From the NCBI GenBank assembly GCA_015178975.1, contig WHVD01000127.1, positions 62,001 to 126,000 on the forward strand: 64,000 nucleotides of DNA, read 5' to 3'. The translations under genes and the position numbers were made by a program. The notes under the pieces are model-generated. The model was not told the origin of the DNA. It ran no database searches and saw only the letters and a list, made by a program, of their open reading frames with translations. This DNA comes from Hysterangium stoloniferum (taxonomy: Eukaryota > Basidiomycota > Agaricomycetes > Hysterangiales > Hysterangiaceae). Position 1 is the stretch's first letter. Each line of letters opens with the position of its first letter. Below are positions 1 to 11,357 of the stretch, piece after piece.

Positions 1-310
1 TTATGAGAAATTGGTGCACGGACCAAATGTATGGAGAGCAGTGACCACTGTTAACAGAGCGAGCTTGCCTTGTAGCGCTCTGAGGTCGAATCTGGATAAG
101 GGAAGGTAAAAATTCCGCGCTTTAAGGTGGGATGGAAATTAGTGAATGAATAATATGTGACCAGTCTTCACATACATGCAATTGTTGCGCATTGAATGAT
201 CTTGATGTCTTCATGACGCGAAATACTATCAGTACTATACAAAAGATCCACAGTTGACGACAGAGGACGGGTAGATGATCCGGAGGGCTCTCGCATATCG
301 GGGACACTTG

Positions 311-3300
311 CTAGATTACCGCAGTATCGATCAGAATGAGAGGGGGAAAAGGGGGAATGGGAATACTTTGAAGTGGGATTGAAAGCGACCCACGCAGCGT
401 TGGCTGTCCTTTCACCGAAAATCCTACAGCCGCACGTATTTCAGCCCTGACGAGAGGGAGAAACTCCCCTGTGGAGACTTGAGACAGATTCTTCGACAAG
501 ATTTATTGGATCACCTTGTTCTGAAAATTTCGCCAGGGCTGATGCTGCGCTTGATCGAACGTAAGAGTCAGAGTCCTTCAACAGTGCAACCATGTCGGGA
601 ATGACACCCGCAGCGGCCGCTCGAAATTCGGCTGTGGTCAAATGTCAGCTGGATTCCCATCCCATTGTCACACACCGCACCTTGCTCTGAAACCGTCTCC
701 AGGGCCGATACTGCGCTTGATCGAACGTAAAAGTCAGAGTCCTTCAACAGTGCAACAATGTCGGGAATGACACCCGCAATGGCCGCTCGAAATTCGGCTG
801 TGGTCAAATGTCAGCTGGATTCCCATCCCATTGTCACACACCGCACCTTGCTCTGAAACCGTCTCCAGGGCCGATACTGCGCTTGATCGAACGTAAAAGT
901 CAGAGTCCTTCAACAGTGCAACAATGTCGGGAATGACACCCGCAATGGCCGCTCGAAATTCGGCTGTGGTCAAATGTCAGCTGGATTGCCATCCTAATAT
1001 CACACACCGCACCTTGCTTTGAAACCTTCCCCAGGGCCGATACTGCGCTTGATCGAACGTAATACTCAGAGTCCTTCAACAGTGCAACAATGTCGGGAAT
1101 GACACCCGCAATGGCCGCTCGAAATTCGGCTGTGGTCAAATGTCAGCTGGATTGCCATCCTAATATCACACACCGCACCTTGCTTTGAAACCTTCCCCAG
1201 GGCCGATACTGCCCTTGAACGAACGATAAAGCCAGAGTCCTTCAACAGTGCAACAATGTCGGGAATGACATCCGCAATGACTGCTCGAAATTCGGCTGTG
1301 GTCAAATGTCAGTTGGATTCCCATCCCATTGTCACACCGCACCTTGCTCTGAAACCGTCCCCAGGGCCGATACTGCGCTTGATCGAACGGAAGAGTAAGA
1401 GTCCTTCAATAGTGCAACAATGTCGGGAATGACACCCGCAATGGCCGCTCGAAATTCGGCTGTGGTCAAATGTCAGCTGGATTCCCATCCCATGGTCACA
1501 CACCGCACCTTGCTCTGAAACCTTCCCCAGGGCCAATACTGCGCTTGATCGAATGCTCCAGTCAGAGTCCTTCAACTGTGCAACAATGTCGGGAATGACA
1601 CCCCCAATGGCCGTTCGAAATCCGGCTGTGGTCAAATGTCAGCTGGATGCCCATCCCATTGTCACACCGCACCTTGCTCTGAAACCGTCCCCAGGGCCGA
1701 TACTGCGCTTGATCGAACGTCAGAGTCAGAGTCCTTCAACAGTGCAACAATGTCGGGAATGACACCCGCAATGGCCGCTCGAAATTCGGCTGTGGTCAAA
1801 TGTCAGCTGGATTCCCATCCCATGGTCACACACCGCACCTTGCTCTGAAACCTTCCCCAGGGCCCATACTGCGCTTGACCGAACGTGCCAGTCAGAGTCC
1901 TTCAACAGCGCAACAATGTCGGGAATGACACCCGCAATGGCCGCTCGAAATTCGGCTGTGGTCAAATGTCAGCTGGATTCCCATCCCATTGTCACACACC
2001 GCACCTTGCTCCGAAACATTCCCCAGGACCGATACTGCGCCTGTTCGAACTTCAGAGTCAGAGTCCTTCAACAGTGCAACAATGTCGGGAATGACACCCG
2101 CAATGGCGGCTCGAAATTCGACTGTGGTCAAATGTCAGCTGCATTCCCATCCCATTGTCACACACCGCACCTTGCTCTGAAACCTTCCCCAGGACCGATA
2201 CTGCGCTTGATCGAACTTCGGAGTCAGAGTCCTTCAACAGTGCAACAATGTCGGGAATGGCACCGACTATACCAGTTGGGAATCTAGCTGAACACCGGTG
2301 CATATTATATCGTACTCCTCCTCCACTTGGCATTTTCTTACCACATTCCACTAGTAATTCTTCCACAGAACCACCTGCTTTTTTAACCCTTTTCTTCAAC
2401 CACTCCTTTTCTTTTCCTGTTGTGATAATAATTAGGTATGTGCGTTTTGACTCATGGTGTACGCAGTTTACCTGCTATTAAACCATTTTCTTTTAGCACT
2501 TTCCGGCAATCCGCTGCCCATCAATCAGTTTCTCTGCCGGAGCCACGGAAAAAATCCCTACTAAGATGCCAATATGCAAATATTAACCGTTCGCAGGTTA
2601 CACGTAAGCCCTTCTTTTCTGACAGCGCTCCATCAATAGACGCCGTCATCAACGTCCTTCGCTCGTATGGTGCTGCACCCATAGTGGCCACCGTTTCAAT
2701 GTGTGAGTCTGCCGGCACCTCTCGGTTACCGTCATCATCCATGTTTACCCAAATACCAATATGAACGGCCCACCCCAATGTCTTCACGCAACGATCTAAA
2801 TTGTCCAACCGATGTAATGGACTCCCAACATGTAGGAGAGTATTGAAGGGCGTAAGGTACTCTTTGTTCATGAGTTTGTCTGTTGGCGGCGATAGGACTC
2901 GTGACATTGCAAGGAGAGAAACTTCCGCAAGTGCTGCATCACGTATAGTGACAGGACCTGCCGTGAAGTGAAAGCAATTCTCCAAAACTTTGCACAATTT
3001 CTCCGTGACGGCTCGTTGGCACAAGGCAATCCGCAACTGTTCACATTGTTTAGCACCTGCTACAGCCCTAATTGCCTCGTTGACTGCCTCCTCCGATGTG
3101 GAGTTTGCTATCACCCATGCCAGGACATCAGCTTCAAGTTCGGGCCGTGGAGGCTTGCCATGCAATTCGGCGAAGAACCGAGCAAGGCTTTGTAGCCATT
3201 TAGAAATTCTAAATGTATCCGTCCTTGTTGGTGGCGAAGACCCACAATGGTCTGGTGTGGACGAGTCATACTTTGCGCTTGCAGAGACGACTGGGAAAAA

Positions 3301-4221
3301 CCGTGACGCTGTTGTCTGAAAGGGACAAGCGGGGGACAACAAGGGAAAAACCGTGCCAAGTATATATAGAACGATTCCAAATATGGTCAAAAAAAGCATA
3401 AGAACGCCCAACGCTACACTGTTATCCCAGGTAAATAAGACGAGACCTGCAGAGAAAAGGAAGAGAGCTAGTTGAATCAAAAGCGGGATTCCAGTAACAA
3501 CTGATTCGAGGTGCCATTTCTGTGCTCTCTGAACACGAAGGAGACGTTCACATGCATCACTTGAGCGACTTCCGGGGGATACAGGAATATACTTCGCCAG
3601 CCATTCTCTTGCAAGTACAGCACAAAGAGCACTGAAGAGAGTGAGACTGAGACTAATGAACCACAAATAGTTGACAATAAGGGATGATTTGGAGACTTGA
3701 AAAGGCTGAGAGGTAGGTACAGCGAAGTGACTTTGAAGCGCCTGAAGGATTTCCTGAACAGGATCTACCTGCAAACTCTTCCTGCTTTCAATCAGGAAGG
3801 CGGTAAGAATTGCTCCAAACAAACCCGCCTGAAAAGGTGTGAATTAATTGAATATCTATGAAGGAAACCGAATTCTACGCACAAATATTAGAAGCTCGTC
3901 GACACCAACTTGCAATGAGTTGGCAAGCTCTTTGTCCTCTTTCTCCGTTTCCTTCAGATATAATGACCATATGGTTGAATCTGATTCAACGTGCTTGCTA
4001 TAGGGGTTATCGTCCTCGCTTTCTAAGCCATTATGGCCACTGGATGCCGCTTCGGTTGGGCTTGAGGGAACATTGGTAGACGAAGGTTGACGGTTGGCCG
4101 TTCCTTGTTGCTCTGCTTGCGTGCCTCAGTTTAGAATAAGTGTAAACTTTCATTTAATACCTGAGACAAACGGTATCTGTGATTCGGCGTAGCTAAGGTT
4201 TTGCGCATACTGCGAAGCCAT
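311..4221 (-). CDS. DUF6535 membrane protein with C-terminal array of 11 HEAT-like repeats (multi-exon)
   Basis: My spliced model: exons 4221-4161, 4112-3883, 3828-2562, 2513-2472, 2416-2342, then eleven 117-nt exons from 2287 to 515, and a last exon 468-311. Exon lengths sum to 3120 nt, which is 1039 residues plus stop, with every junction in phase. The N-terminus starts MASQYAQN and has a Glu/Asp-rich linker. It then shows the DUF6535 signature (LLIFAGLFGAILTAFLIES) and hydrophobic segments that predict a membrane anchor (NYLWFISLSLTLFSALCAVL, GIPLLIQLALFLFSAGLVLF, and a stretch ending LGTVFPLL). A helical middle region and a Lys/Glu-rich exon lead into the HEAT-like repeats. The open frame stops at 2521, but a 48-nt intron (2561-2514, GTAGGG...GGGCAG with an ACTGAT branch-like site) removes that stop. 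DUF6535 has no established function. A receptor-like role for the variable repeats is inference. Confidence 0.8.
515..2287 (-). repeat. 166-bp exon+intron tandem array, 11 units
   Basis: Eleven units occur at 166-bp spacing; two units are 164 bp because of a 2-bp loss in the intron. Each unit is a 117-nt exon encoding 39 residues (AEFRAAIAGVIPDIVALLKD... ending VSEQ) plus an intron of about 49 nt that begins GTGCGG and ends CCACAG with a GCTGAC branch-like site. All introns are phase 1, so any number of units can be gained or lost without breaking the frame. Intron copies are nearly as similar to each other as exon copies, which indicates recent amplification or homogenisation. Most differences cluster at the two or three codons after LLKDS and next to VRSS. 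Confidence 0.9.
2514..2561 (-). other. 48-nt intron that removes an in-frame TGA
   Basis: The reading frame of the DUF6535 exon meets TGA at 2523-2521. Splicing GTAGGG...GGGCAG joins WHL to DCRKVLKENGLIA and leads into the next small exon and the HEAT exons in frame. The intron has the same length class and branch-site form as the other introns of this gene. RNA evidence would confirm it. Confidence 0.75.
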
Positions 4222-5241
4222 GCTGATGAGTCAGTTGGGCGCTTTAAACGGTCAATATACTCCATTGCAATAAGCGCCCGAAACCCCACGTTGCACAAGA
4301 ACGGTATGGCCTACGAGTGGCGCGCGTTAACCAAAGCTTGTTTGCCATCTATTATCCTTTTCTATTTCTACCGCTACCAACGTCCTTGCCGGTAGCCTGT
4401 ACTCTTTGTAAAAGACTGCACAAGATTTTGCAGAAAGTTTTGTAGAAGACTTTTAGTTGTGGCAGCTTCTCGGTCAAACAAAAGAGAGTCTAGGGTTTAC
4501 TCAATTCTGTCTGTAACGCACTTTCCCAATTGACACGGGCATACACCAGATGGGCCTTGCAGTCGGGTCGTAAAACAACCACCTCTCAAGGTGTTTGTAT
4601 TTTCTCCAAGTCTGATCCCATTAATCCTTCCTTCGGTTAACGTGACGTTGGTCATCTCATCTACCACCGTGACCTTCTGTACATGTACCAGGCGGTTACT
4701 AGACACTCAAAAGTCTTCTACAGTCCTCAGAAAGTACGACTGAAAGTCATCTTTCCCATGGTCAAGACTCGGTCACTTGTATATACCTCTTACAATCCAG
4801 TTGTTGTAATACGAAGTGAGTCTCGTTACAAACGGATAAGGACTACAATACATGTATCGTCCTTATATGTATACGCCTAGTAACTGCTTACTAATATAAG
4901 CGTATAGTCCGTGCTCCTTGTTGCTCGCATATCAGATTCCCAAAATCCAACACCAGTAAAACTAGGAATTTCAAACAGTTTCTCAGTTCAAAAAATGCTT
5001 AGAAAATTTGGTAAAATATCAACATTTTCTGACCATCATTCAAGCTCATGTCACTCTTCCAAGTTCCCTTAGTTCTTTTGTCTCGCTGTTCCCCTTGCTT
5101 TATGTTTTGAGGTCGGTCAGTATCTAACAGTGGACTCCGACACGGCATACCATCCGAGATGCGGAATACGGCATTATTTCCTATTCAGAAAAAAACGAAC
5201 ACAAAAAACATGCGTTTTGCGTGGCTTGTACATAGGTAATA
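4222..5241. other. No gene supported
   Basis: This is the upstream flank of the DUF6535-HEAT gene. Short open frames (for example 4497-4706 minus) have no recognisable domain, and I see no repeat shared with the rest of the window. Confidence 0.5.
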
Positions 5242-5580
5242 GATGAGCTTTATATTTACTCTTCTGCTGGGAAAGAGATCGAACGTCTGGCTGCCGACTT
5301 CGTTGGCACGATTGAAGTCTCAGGTCATAGAGAACGCCCGTGGTTTTTTGCGTCTTTCATGGGTTTCACGACACCAGGAACCAAGTATCAATACGATTTC
5401 AGGAAACCCAACGATGCATGGTCAGTATATAGAACGACGCAGTTCCAAGGATTGGATCTAGACGAATTCATCACAGAACAAGTCTAGATTCTCATTACAT
5501 CTATTTTCAAGTTTTGATTAACCGTATCGTCTAGGTGGTATAATAGCAAAGATGGCATTGGGTGGTTCCTGGGTGTATAG
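5242..5580 (+). pseudogene. Prolyl oligopeptidase gene fragment
   Basis: An open frame at 5242-5487 reads DELYIYSSAGKEIERLAADF, then VGTIEVSGHRERPWFFASF, then an SPG-like segment (TTPGTKYQYDF), then WSVYRTTQFQGL and EFITEQ. This order matches the last blades of the prolyl-oligopeptidase propeller (S9A family). A second piece at 5536-5580 (WYNSKDG) matches the conserved VWYxSKDGT start of the catalytic domain. The piece between them looks like an intron, but it does not restore the frame (about 2 nt lost), and the frame stops shortly after. No upstream propeller and no catalytic Ser/Asp/His region are present, so this is a relic. The family call rests on remembered motifs. Confidence 0.55.
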
Positions 5581-6171
5581 CGGTCAATAATTTGGTCAGT
5601 ATATTCGATCATCAGCCAACTTATCTTCCATTATATCGCAACTCGCCCACACTTGTATTCAATCATCCTCACCGAACATTTCTCTTTCGTCGCCTAAGAC
5701 TCTTTTCCCCACACGTTCACTATCACACCGGCCGGCCACATCAGGTAGTATACGGTTCCCAGGTATAGAGGCCCCAAGACACAATATCTTTCAATGAGTA
5801 ATATAGGCTACTGTCTTATCCGGCGACTGGCTTATCCTGAGGGTGAGATGCCGTCTACTTTGTAGGAGACGCCTGAAGCGCGCTGTTTGTGGGCTGTTTA
5901 GTACCTCATTTACGGATATGGGTTTACGGGTATTATGGCATTCATTTAGATAATCAGGAATACTTGAATCGAAAACAGAAGGGAGTCAGGAGTTGTAGAG
6001 GAATTAGAAAGAACGGGGGAGCGGACAGTGGGGCCGGGAAGTGAGCTGAGAAGACGATCCCAACTTAGTGATGTGACCTGCTTGGCTTCTCTCAGACGAA
6101 TTGCAGATACTAGAGTTTGTACAATTCATATATAGCGAACTTGTGATTTCCGCTCATAGGAAGTACTTCAG
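5581..6171. other. No gene supported
   Basis: Between the oligopeptidase relic and the hydrolase relic I find no sustained coding signal. The sequence just before 6172 could be the intron or flank of the hydrolase fragment. Confidence 0.4.
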
Positions 6172-6234
6172 AAACGGCCTATTATCTTCATTGCACACAG
6201 CCTTGGAGGGATTATTCTCAAACACGTGGGTTAA
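6172..6234 (+). pseudogene. Alpha/beta-hydrolase nucleophile-elbow fragment (plus strand)
   Basis: The plus strand encodes KRPIIFIAHSLGGIILKHV, a textbook GxSxG (GHSLGG-type) lipase/esterase elbow, preceded by a possible acceptor site (ACTTCAG). It ends at 6232-6234 exactly where the N-terminal half of the same kind of domain ends on the other strand. That makes it half of a gene split by a local inversion. It is too short to be functional. Confidence 0.6.
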
Positions 6235-6652
6235 TTTCTGTCATATCTGTCTGGCTGGAATTCAATGTTGACGCCTGTCAGGCTTTGATTCAAGTTCTGC
6301 GTGGATGATGCAGCCGCGCTCTGGGTGTAGGCATCATAACCATACATCAAAATCCTGGTGGCAGGCACATCCTGCGGGAAGAAATCGCGAAGCCAAAGAC
6401 TGCCGTTGTCTGTTGTCCACGATGCTTCACGATGTCCATCCAACCCGTGGACGGCAACGATGCTGTAAAAGACGAGTGAGTCTCGGTGGACAATAGAATT
6501 TGATAGTTGATTACTTACTAGATTATCGGAGAAATACCTGGTGAAAGCTCCCTGATGCCGAAACCCTGAGAGCGGCTTTGTTCTTGGGGGTTGGATTGGA
6601 ATGTATCACGTACTAGTCCGATTGAAGGCGATAAGGAACCGTTAGACCATAA
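6231..6652 (-). pseudogene. N-terminal part of a SesB/DUF676-type serine-hydrolase domain gene (NLR-associated type)
   Basis: Two exons (6652-6519 and 6462-6231) joined over a 56-nt GTAAGT...TTTACAG intron give FGIRELSPG...IIYIVAVHGLDGHREASWT, then LWLRDFFPQDVPATRILMYG. This is the typical opening of fungal alpha/beta hydrolases (VHGLxGH, LWLRDxLP, ARILxYGYDA) often fused to NACHT receptors. The frame ends at 6231 before the GxSxG elbow. The elbow is found next door on the plus strand, so the gene is broken by inversion. A stop just upstream of 6652 means the true N-terminus is missing or lies in another exon. Confidence 0.6.
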
Positions 6653-8428
6653 CTGCTACGGAGGGATCAGAAAAGAACCCAGAGGTTCTGGCTCTTCAGA
6701 GTATAAAATAAAGGGTCGTTTCAGACGATTAAAAGATAGGAATCATTGTTTGGAAATTTTCTCGGAGTGAGGGATGTTGGTATTCACAATGGCGGAGCTT
6801 AGAAGGGGAAACAGTGGCCTAAAGTGCGGTGGAGCCTGAGAACGGCAAGTCACCAGGCTTTTCCCGTGGCCACTTCCCACGCCTATGATTTCCCTTAACC
6901 CCGTCGTTCACCCATTGTACTCAAAGAAAGACCACAGGATTCATCAAGAATGTGTATCTTAGCACAACCACTGCCGCGCATTCCAGGTCTGACCGGATGG
7001 AGCCGTGAAGTCTCGCGGTACGCCCAATCTTTCATTGCAGTTGAACACTACACGTTTCTTTTTAACGTATTACAATTTCCTTTACGTGACGCTCGGAAGA
7101 ACAACGTGTTCCCTTTAACAAAATGCGTACGTTATATTAGCAGATATTGTGGAACTTAATGATCAGCTACTGTTGGCAGCGAGCCAGTAATCTTTGCAAG
7201 TGATTGCCACCAAGTTCCACCTTACAAAATCATTGTTACTTTCGTCTCGTCTTGCTACCTGTCACCCATAGCCGTCAGTTATTCACCGTGCTCTGCTGTG
7301 ATCTCAATGTGGAGTGGTGTGCCTATACAACTTGAGGACCAGTGGCAGAGAGGCCGATATTCTCAGAACGGACCAATACGCAATTGGATTGCTCAATCTC
7401 CCAAGCTTCCACAACCGTCTTTTTTCAAACGCAATGAATTTGTACCTAGATATTAACCGTATCTGCTGAGGATCTAGTTATTCTTCGGAGTTTGGTGTAA
7501 ATCCTGTATCACATGAACACCAAGTCGGCGCCTGATTTGCGGAATATGGATTGTTGTGTTCCGCTCTGCGGTTTGAAGCCAGCTGTTTCTATTTGATCTT
7601 GGAGCAGCTTGATGAGTCAAGGTCGGGCCAGCTAGGTCCACTCAGTTCTGTTCACACTGCAAGCAGAAACAGTGTAAATACTTTGTTTGTGTTTGTTCAC
7701 ATCATAATATTGACACGAGCATGACCCTCTGTACTCAAGCTAACGAGCTTAGACATCCCGCGTCAGCATTCGCTCAGCACATCAGCGTTTGGCCTTTGTA
7801 AAAAATTGATTATTTTGAGGTTCACACTACCCGAAACATACATCATTGCATATTACCTCAGCAACTACTTTCTTTTTAGAAGGTCGGAACTACACCACAC
7901 CACATCAACAAACACGCCACATACATACCATGCAGCACACTGCTCGTCGTCTTGAACAGTGGGTCCGACCACCATCCCCAAACTTATTCGTTATACTTCA
8001 TTCCTTGGTTAATCTCCCCTTCCGCGGACCCTGTGAATGGTCTCGCTCCTCGCCTCCTCGGCCCACACCCCAGTCTTTCGGTCGAAGTTCTTTCTATTTT
8101 TACTTTTTTTCACTAAGACCCACCCCTTTCTTTGCTCATATCGTATCCTATCCGGATGGGTTCTGTCCTAGAGATGCAGGGAATTTTGACCGCAGGGGCC
8201 AGCGGCGGGATCCCTCCATCGCATCAGAATAAACATTCCATGGTCCCAAGAACTAAATGGACGATAGTTTCCATGGCCACTCAAGTTTTCGGTGCACCTA
8301 GCGCCTCGAGAACCTCAAGGTATAACACTCTCGGTTTCAAACTCAGGGGACATTTTATGTGATTGGGTGGGGTCACACCCTTAGTGTTATCCACAATGAC
8401 ATCGACTACATCTCACATAACATTACAG
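6653..8428. other. No gene supported
   Basis: I found no coherent domain or shared repeat here. Small open frames such as 7846-8232 are Pro/Ser/Phe-rich without a recognisable family and look like chance frames. Confidence 0.4.
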
Positions 8429-8626
8429 GCTCGACATCATTTCCAAAAATTTCAATCGCGCTGGTGAAAAAACGTGCCCAGTCAGTGCACTCGTGTGAAA
8501 GGCGTGGCTGGAGTTTGCTTTCGATGAACTGTGGAGGGTTATTGACGAGCCAGTTCCATTGTTCAAATTGCTTGGCCCAATGCATGCGGCGAATACGGAC
8601 TCAGTGTATAGTGTCCGTGATTAGGT
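8429..8626 (+). pseudogene. F-box N-terminal relic (copy of the gene at 9209)
   Basis: Reading from about 8470 gives SALV*KAWLEFAFDELW, then PLFKLLGPM and DSVYSV. These are the same landmarks in the same order as the F-box of the neighbouring gene (ALVCKAWLEPALDEMW, LFKLLGPM, DSVYTV). The conserved Cys codon is now TGA and the copy ends right after this segment. It is a partial duplicate that has decayed. Confidence 0.6.
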
Positions 8627-9208
8627 TTTATTCTTGAATTGTCCTGACTTGATGATTCTCGATTTCTTTGGATTTCTTTTGGTGAATATTAGTGGAAGTA
8701 CGCCGCAGTCATCCCACCCTCCACTTGGATCCGATTCGCCTACTACGCGTGTCGGATAAGAGGCTTTGAATACAACAAAGATGGTACCGATAGAAGATTG
8801 ATTGATTAAGGTAAATCAGGGGAAAGTATCAACGAAAGCTGGCTTCGAAGACTTTAAAGTGGTCGTCTGTCGCCTCTAATACTTGCAGGTTTTCTGGCCT
8901 AAATGTTGAAGACATCGATGTGAAACCGAGACGTGCGTGATGCATGACCAGTGAACTAGTGACCACTGGCGGTGGCGGCACTATCAGGCCATATTGTTCA
9001 CTTTTATTCTATTCACTATATTTTACCATATTTTTTATTTAATTCAGCATTTTATATTATATATGGAGGTTCCCGATAGGCTTGTTGTTCTCAAAACTTT
9101 CACATTTTTTTAGAAGCTTTTGACATTTAAATAGAGCGTGAGAATTATCAAACAAATGTTTGTCACAAGTTCTGTTCTCGGCACCCGGCGGAGTTTGCGC
9201 AGCCCACA

Positions 9209-10806
9209 ATGCCATCAACGACACCTCACAGAGTACATAACATACCTGATATCACCTCCATTGTTTTCAAATGCCTTAATGTAGAAACATTTATGAATCA
9301 CGCACTAGTATGCAAGGCGTGGCTGGAGCCCGCTCTTGATGAAATGTGGTGGTATATTAACCAACCAGTTAATTTGTTTAAATTGCTCGGTCCAATGCAT
9401 ATGACCAGTCAAGACTCTGTGTATACTGTCTGCGCATGCTTTTATTCTATAAATTAGAGGCTAATATTGACGTATCCGTTCTTGTTGAAATAGCTCGAGC
9501 ACGACCTAAACTCATTCTACTTCCCAACATCTGGCATGGTGCAGCATCCACTTTGGCCATGCGACGTTATTCATGCAATCTGAATTGTAGAATTTAGAAA
9601 TTTCTATCAAGGGAGATTTGATGGATGAGCACGCATTCAAAGAAGCCGGCACATTTCTATACGAATGTTCGTCAAGGCTACCTCGGCTCACTTCGTTATT
9701 GATATCTGCCTCGTTCTCAGTCGCACATATACAAACTCCATTATTAGACTTGTTGCGTAGTTTGAGACGATTGGAGGAGCTAGGCCTCCCTCGGTATTGG
9801 ATTACGACCTCTGTGCTGGCCACTGTCGCGGCTTTGCCGTGCCTCCAAGCGATACGCTCGGACATTGACGGTAAATGCAAAGGAGATATGAAAGATGTCG
9901 AGATTATCGATGACTTTTCGCCGCAGGAAGGATCATTCCCTGTGTTTTATATCCTCATATTCGACATCAGCTTCACTTGTGCAACAAAGCTCTTCCAAAA
10001 CACGACCTTTCCTGCCCGATTGACCCGTCTCTGGATCAATACCATAGATTTCGTCGTCCCCAGCACTCTACATAATTTCTTACAGCTTTGTGCCGCAGGT
10101 TATCCTGCACTTATCGCTCTTGGTTTTGACCTCTTCCCGAATGATCCCGATTCATTTATTCCCTCGGGTGAAATCACTTTGGAAACCCTGAAGCCTCTTT
10201 ATCCCGTCCAACCATCGAAGAATTCCATTTAATACACTCAGAGCTTTGTTTCACAGACAGCGATTTGGAAGAAATTGCGCAGCGATGGCCTTATTTAGTA
10301 GAACTGCACTTGGCTCCCGACCCATACATCGATTCTCCCCCTCGACTAACGCTCTCCGCTCTTGTATCGTTGGCTAGACACTGTCCTGGGCTGGACCACA
10401 TAGGCCTCTACCTCGATCCCGCCGCTCCATCTCCGTACAGCGACCCACTCTCATTGCCAAGCATTTCCATACCCTCCCTCCCTAATATTCATTGTATCGA
10501 TTTTGGTACCTCTCCAATATCAAAGGAGGTTTCAAAACCCGTGGCACTCTTCCTCAGCCACTATGCAGTACATCATGCCTTATTCGCGGCTCAAAGCAGC
10601 TTTCGCTCGATCTCTGCATCGTGAGTGGCCCGAGGGCCTCCTGGCACATCGATGATGAGAGATGGAGTCGGATAGTGGATTATCGTAAGCTTTGGATGGC
10701 GGTTGAAAATGACCTCCCTTTCTTAGTTGCCTCGAGGGCGGCGGAAAGTAAAAGGGGGACGGCGTTGCGACGGAAGCTCAATACTAAAGTCAAGAAACAA
10801 AAGTGA
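9209..10806 (+). pseudogene. F-box/LRR-type protein gene, probably decayed
   Basis: The start ATG at 9209 opens an F-box (PDITSIVFKCLNVETFMNHA, then LVCKAWLEPALDEMW). It is followed by leucine-rich stretches typical of agaricomycete F-box proteins (PRLTSLLISASF, LRRLEELGLPRYW, RWPYLVELHLAPDP) and a C-terminal WMAVENDLPFLVASRAAE helix. The pieces lie in different frames: a break near 9590, another near 10200 (ETL to SLSRPTIEEFHL), and a third near 10560-10620 before the last helix at 10640-10806. The first change could be an intron (GTCTGC...AAATAG near 9430-9492); the later two look like indels. If expressed, it would be an SCF ubiquitin-ligase substrate receptor. I call it a probable pseudogene. 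Confidence 0.6.
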
Positions 10807-11357
10807 GACAATATATCGACATTTAAGCGGTGATGTGCGGACACGATGCGATTGGTTTATCCACTTTTCATTCTCCCACAATAACCACAACATACAGGGT
10901 GGTTTTTTCAGAATAGTCAGAATATCCGTACTAGTACGGTACGCCGTGCCTCTAATGACCTCGGCCCATATGTTTCCATTTAGTCTATTAAAACAACTTC
11001 ACGATTAACCCATCGGAGACTCCATGTGTGGTTAGAACCCCGCGTGAACAATATAAGAATCGGTGCCCTCAACTACCAGCTTTTATCGTTGACTAGCAAA
11101 GATGATGATATACAAAGCAAGTTGGGAGGAATTCAGAGCAAAAATATCACCGAAACTTTACCTGCTAATATTTTGAGCTGCGGTACATTCCCGACCTGAA
11201 TATGGGCCACTTCATCAGTTGTTTGAGGAAAGAAAATTTTACACAGACCCACCGGACAGATATCTAGACCTCATAGACCACGCAGGCATGGGTCCTAACA
11301 CCCGGATGATGCATGACACAGGCCAAATGGGTTTGGGTTCAGACCCCATGCATGATG
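10807..11357. other. No gene supported
   Basis: This is the flank of the F-box relic. No domain, RNA gene or repeat is recognised. Confidence 0.4.

Noticed and set aside
568-2131. Separate 79-residue proteins, one per tandem unit
   Set aside because: Each is an exon read through into the following intron (GTGCGG...CCACAG); splicing gives a continuous repeat protein.
1553-2481. Plus-strand frames across the tandem array
   Set aside because: They are complements of the HEAT exons and repeat only because the array does.
2521-2523. In-frame stop taken as a nonsense mutation of the DUF6535 gene
   Set aside because: A canonical 48-nt intron covers it and restores the frame into the HEAT exons.
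4497-4706. Minus-strand 69-residue frame with Cys-rich end
   Set aside because: No recognisable family, no intron structure linking it to neighbours, no second copy.
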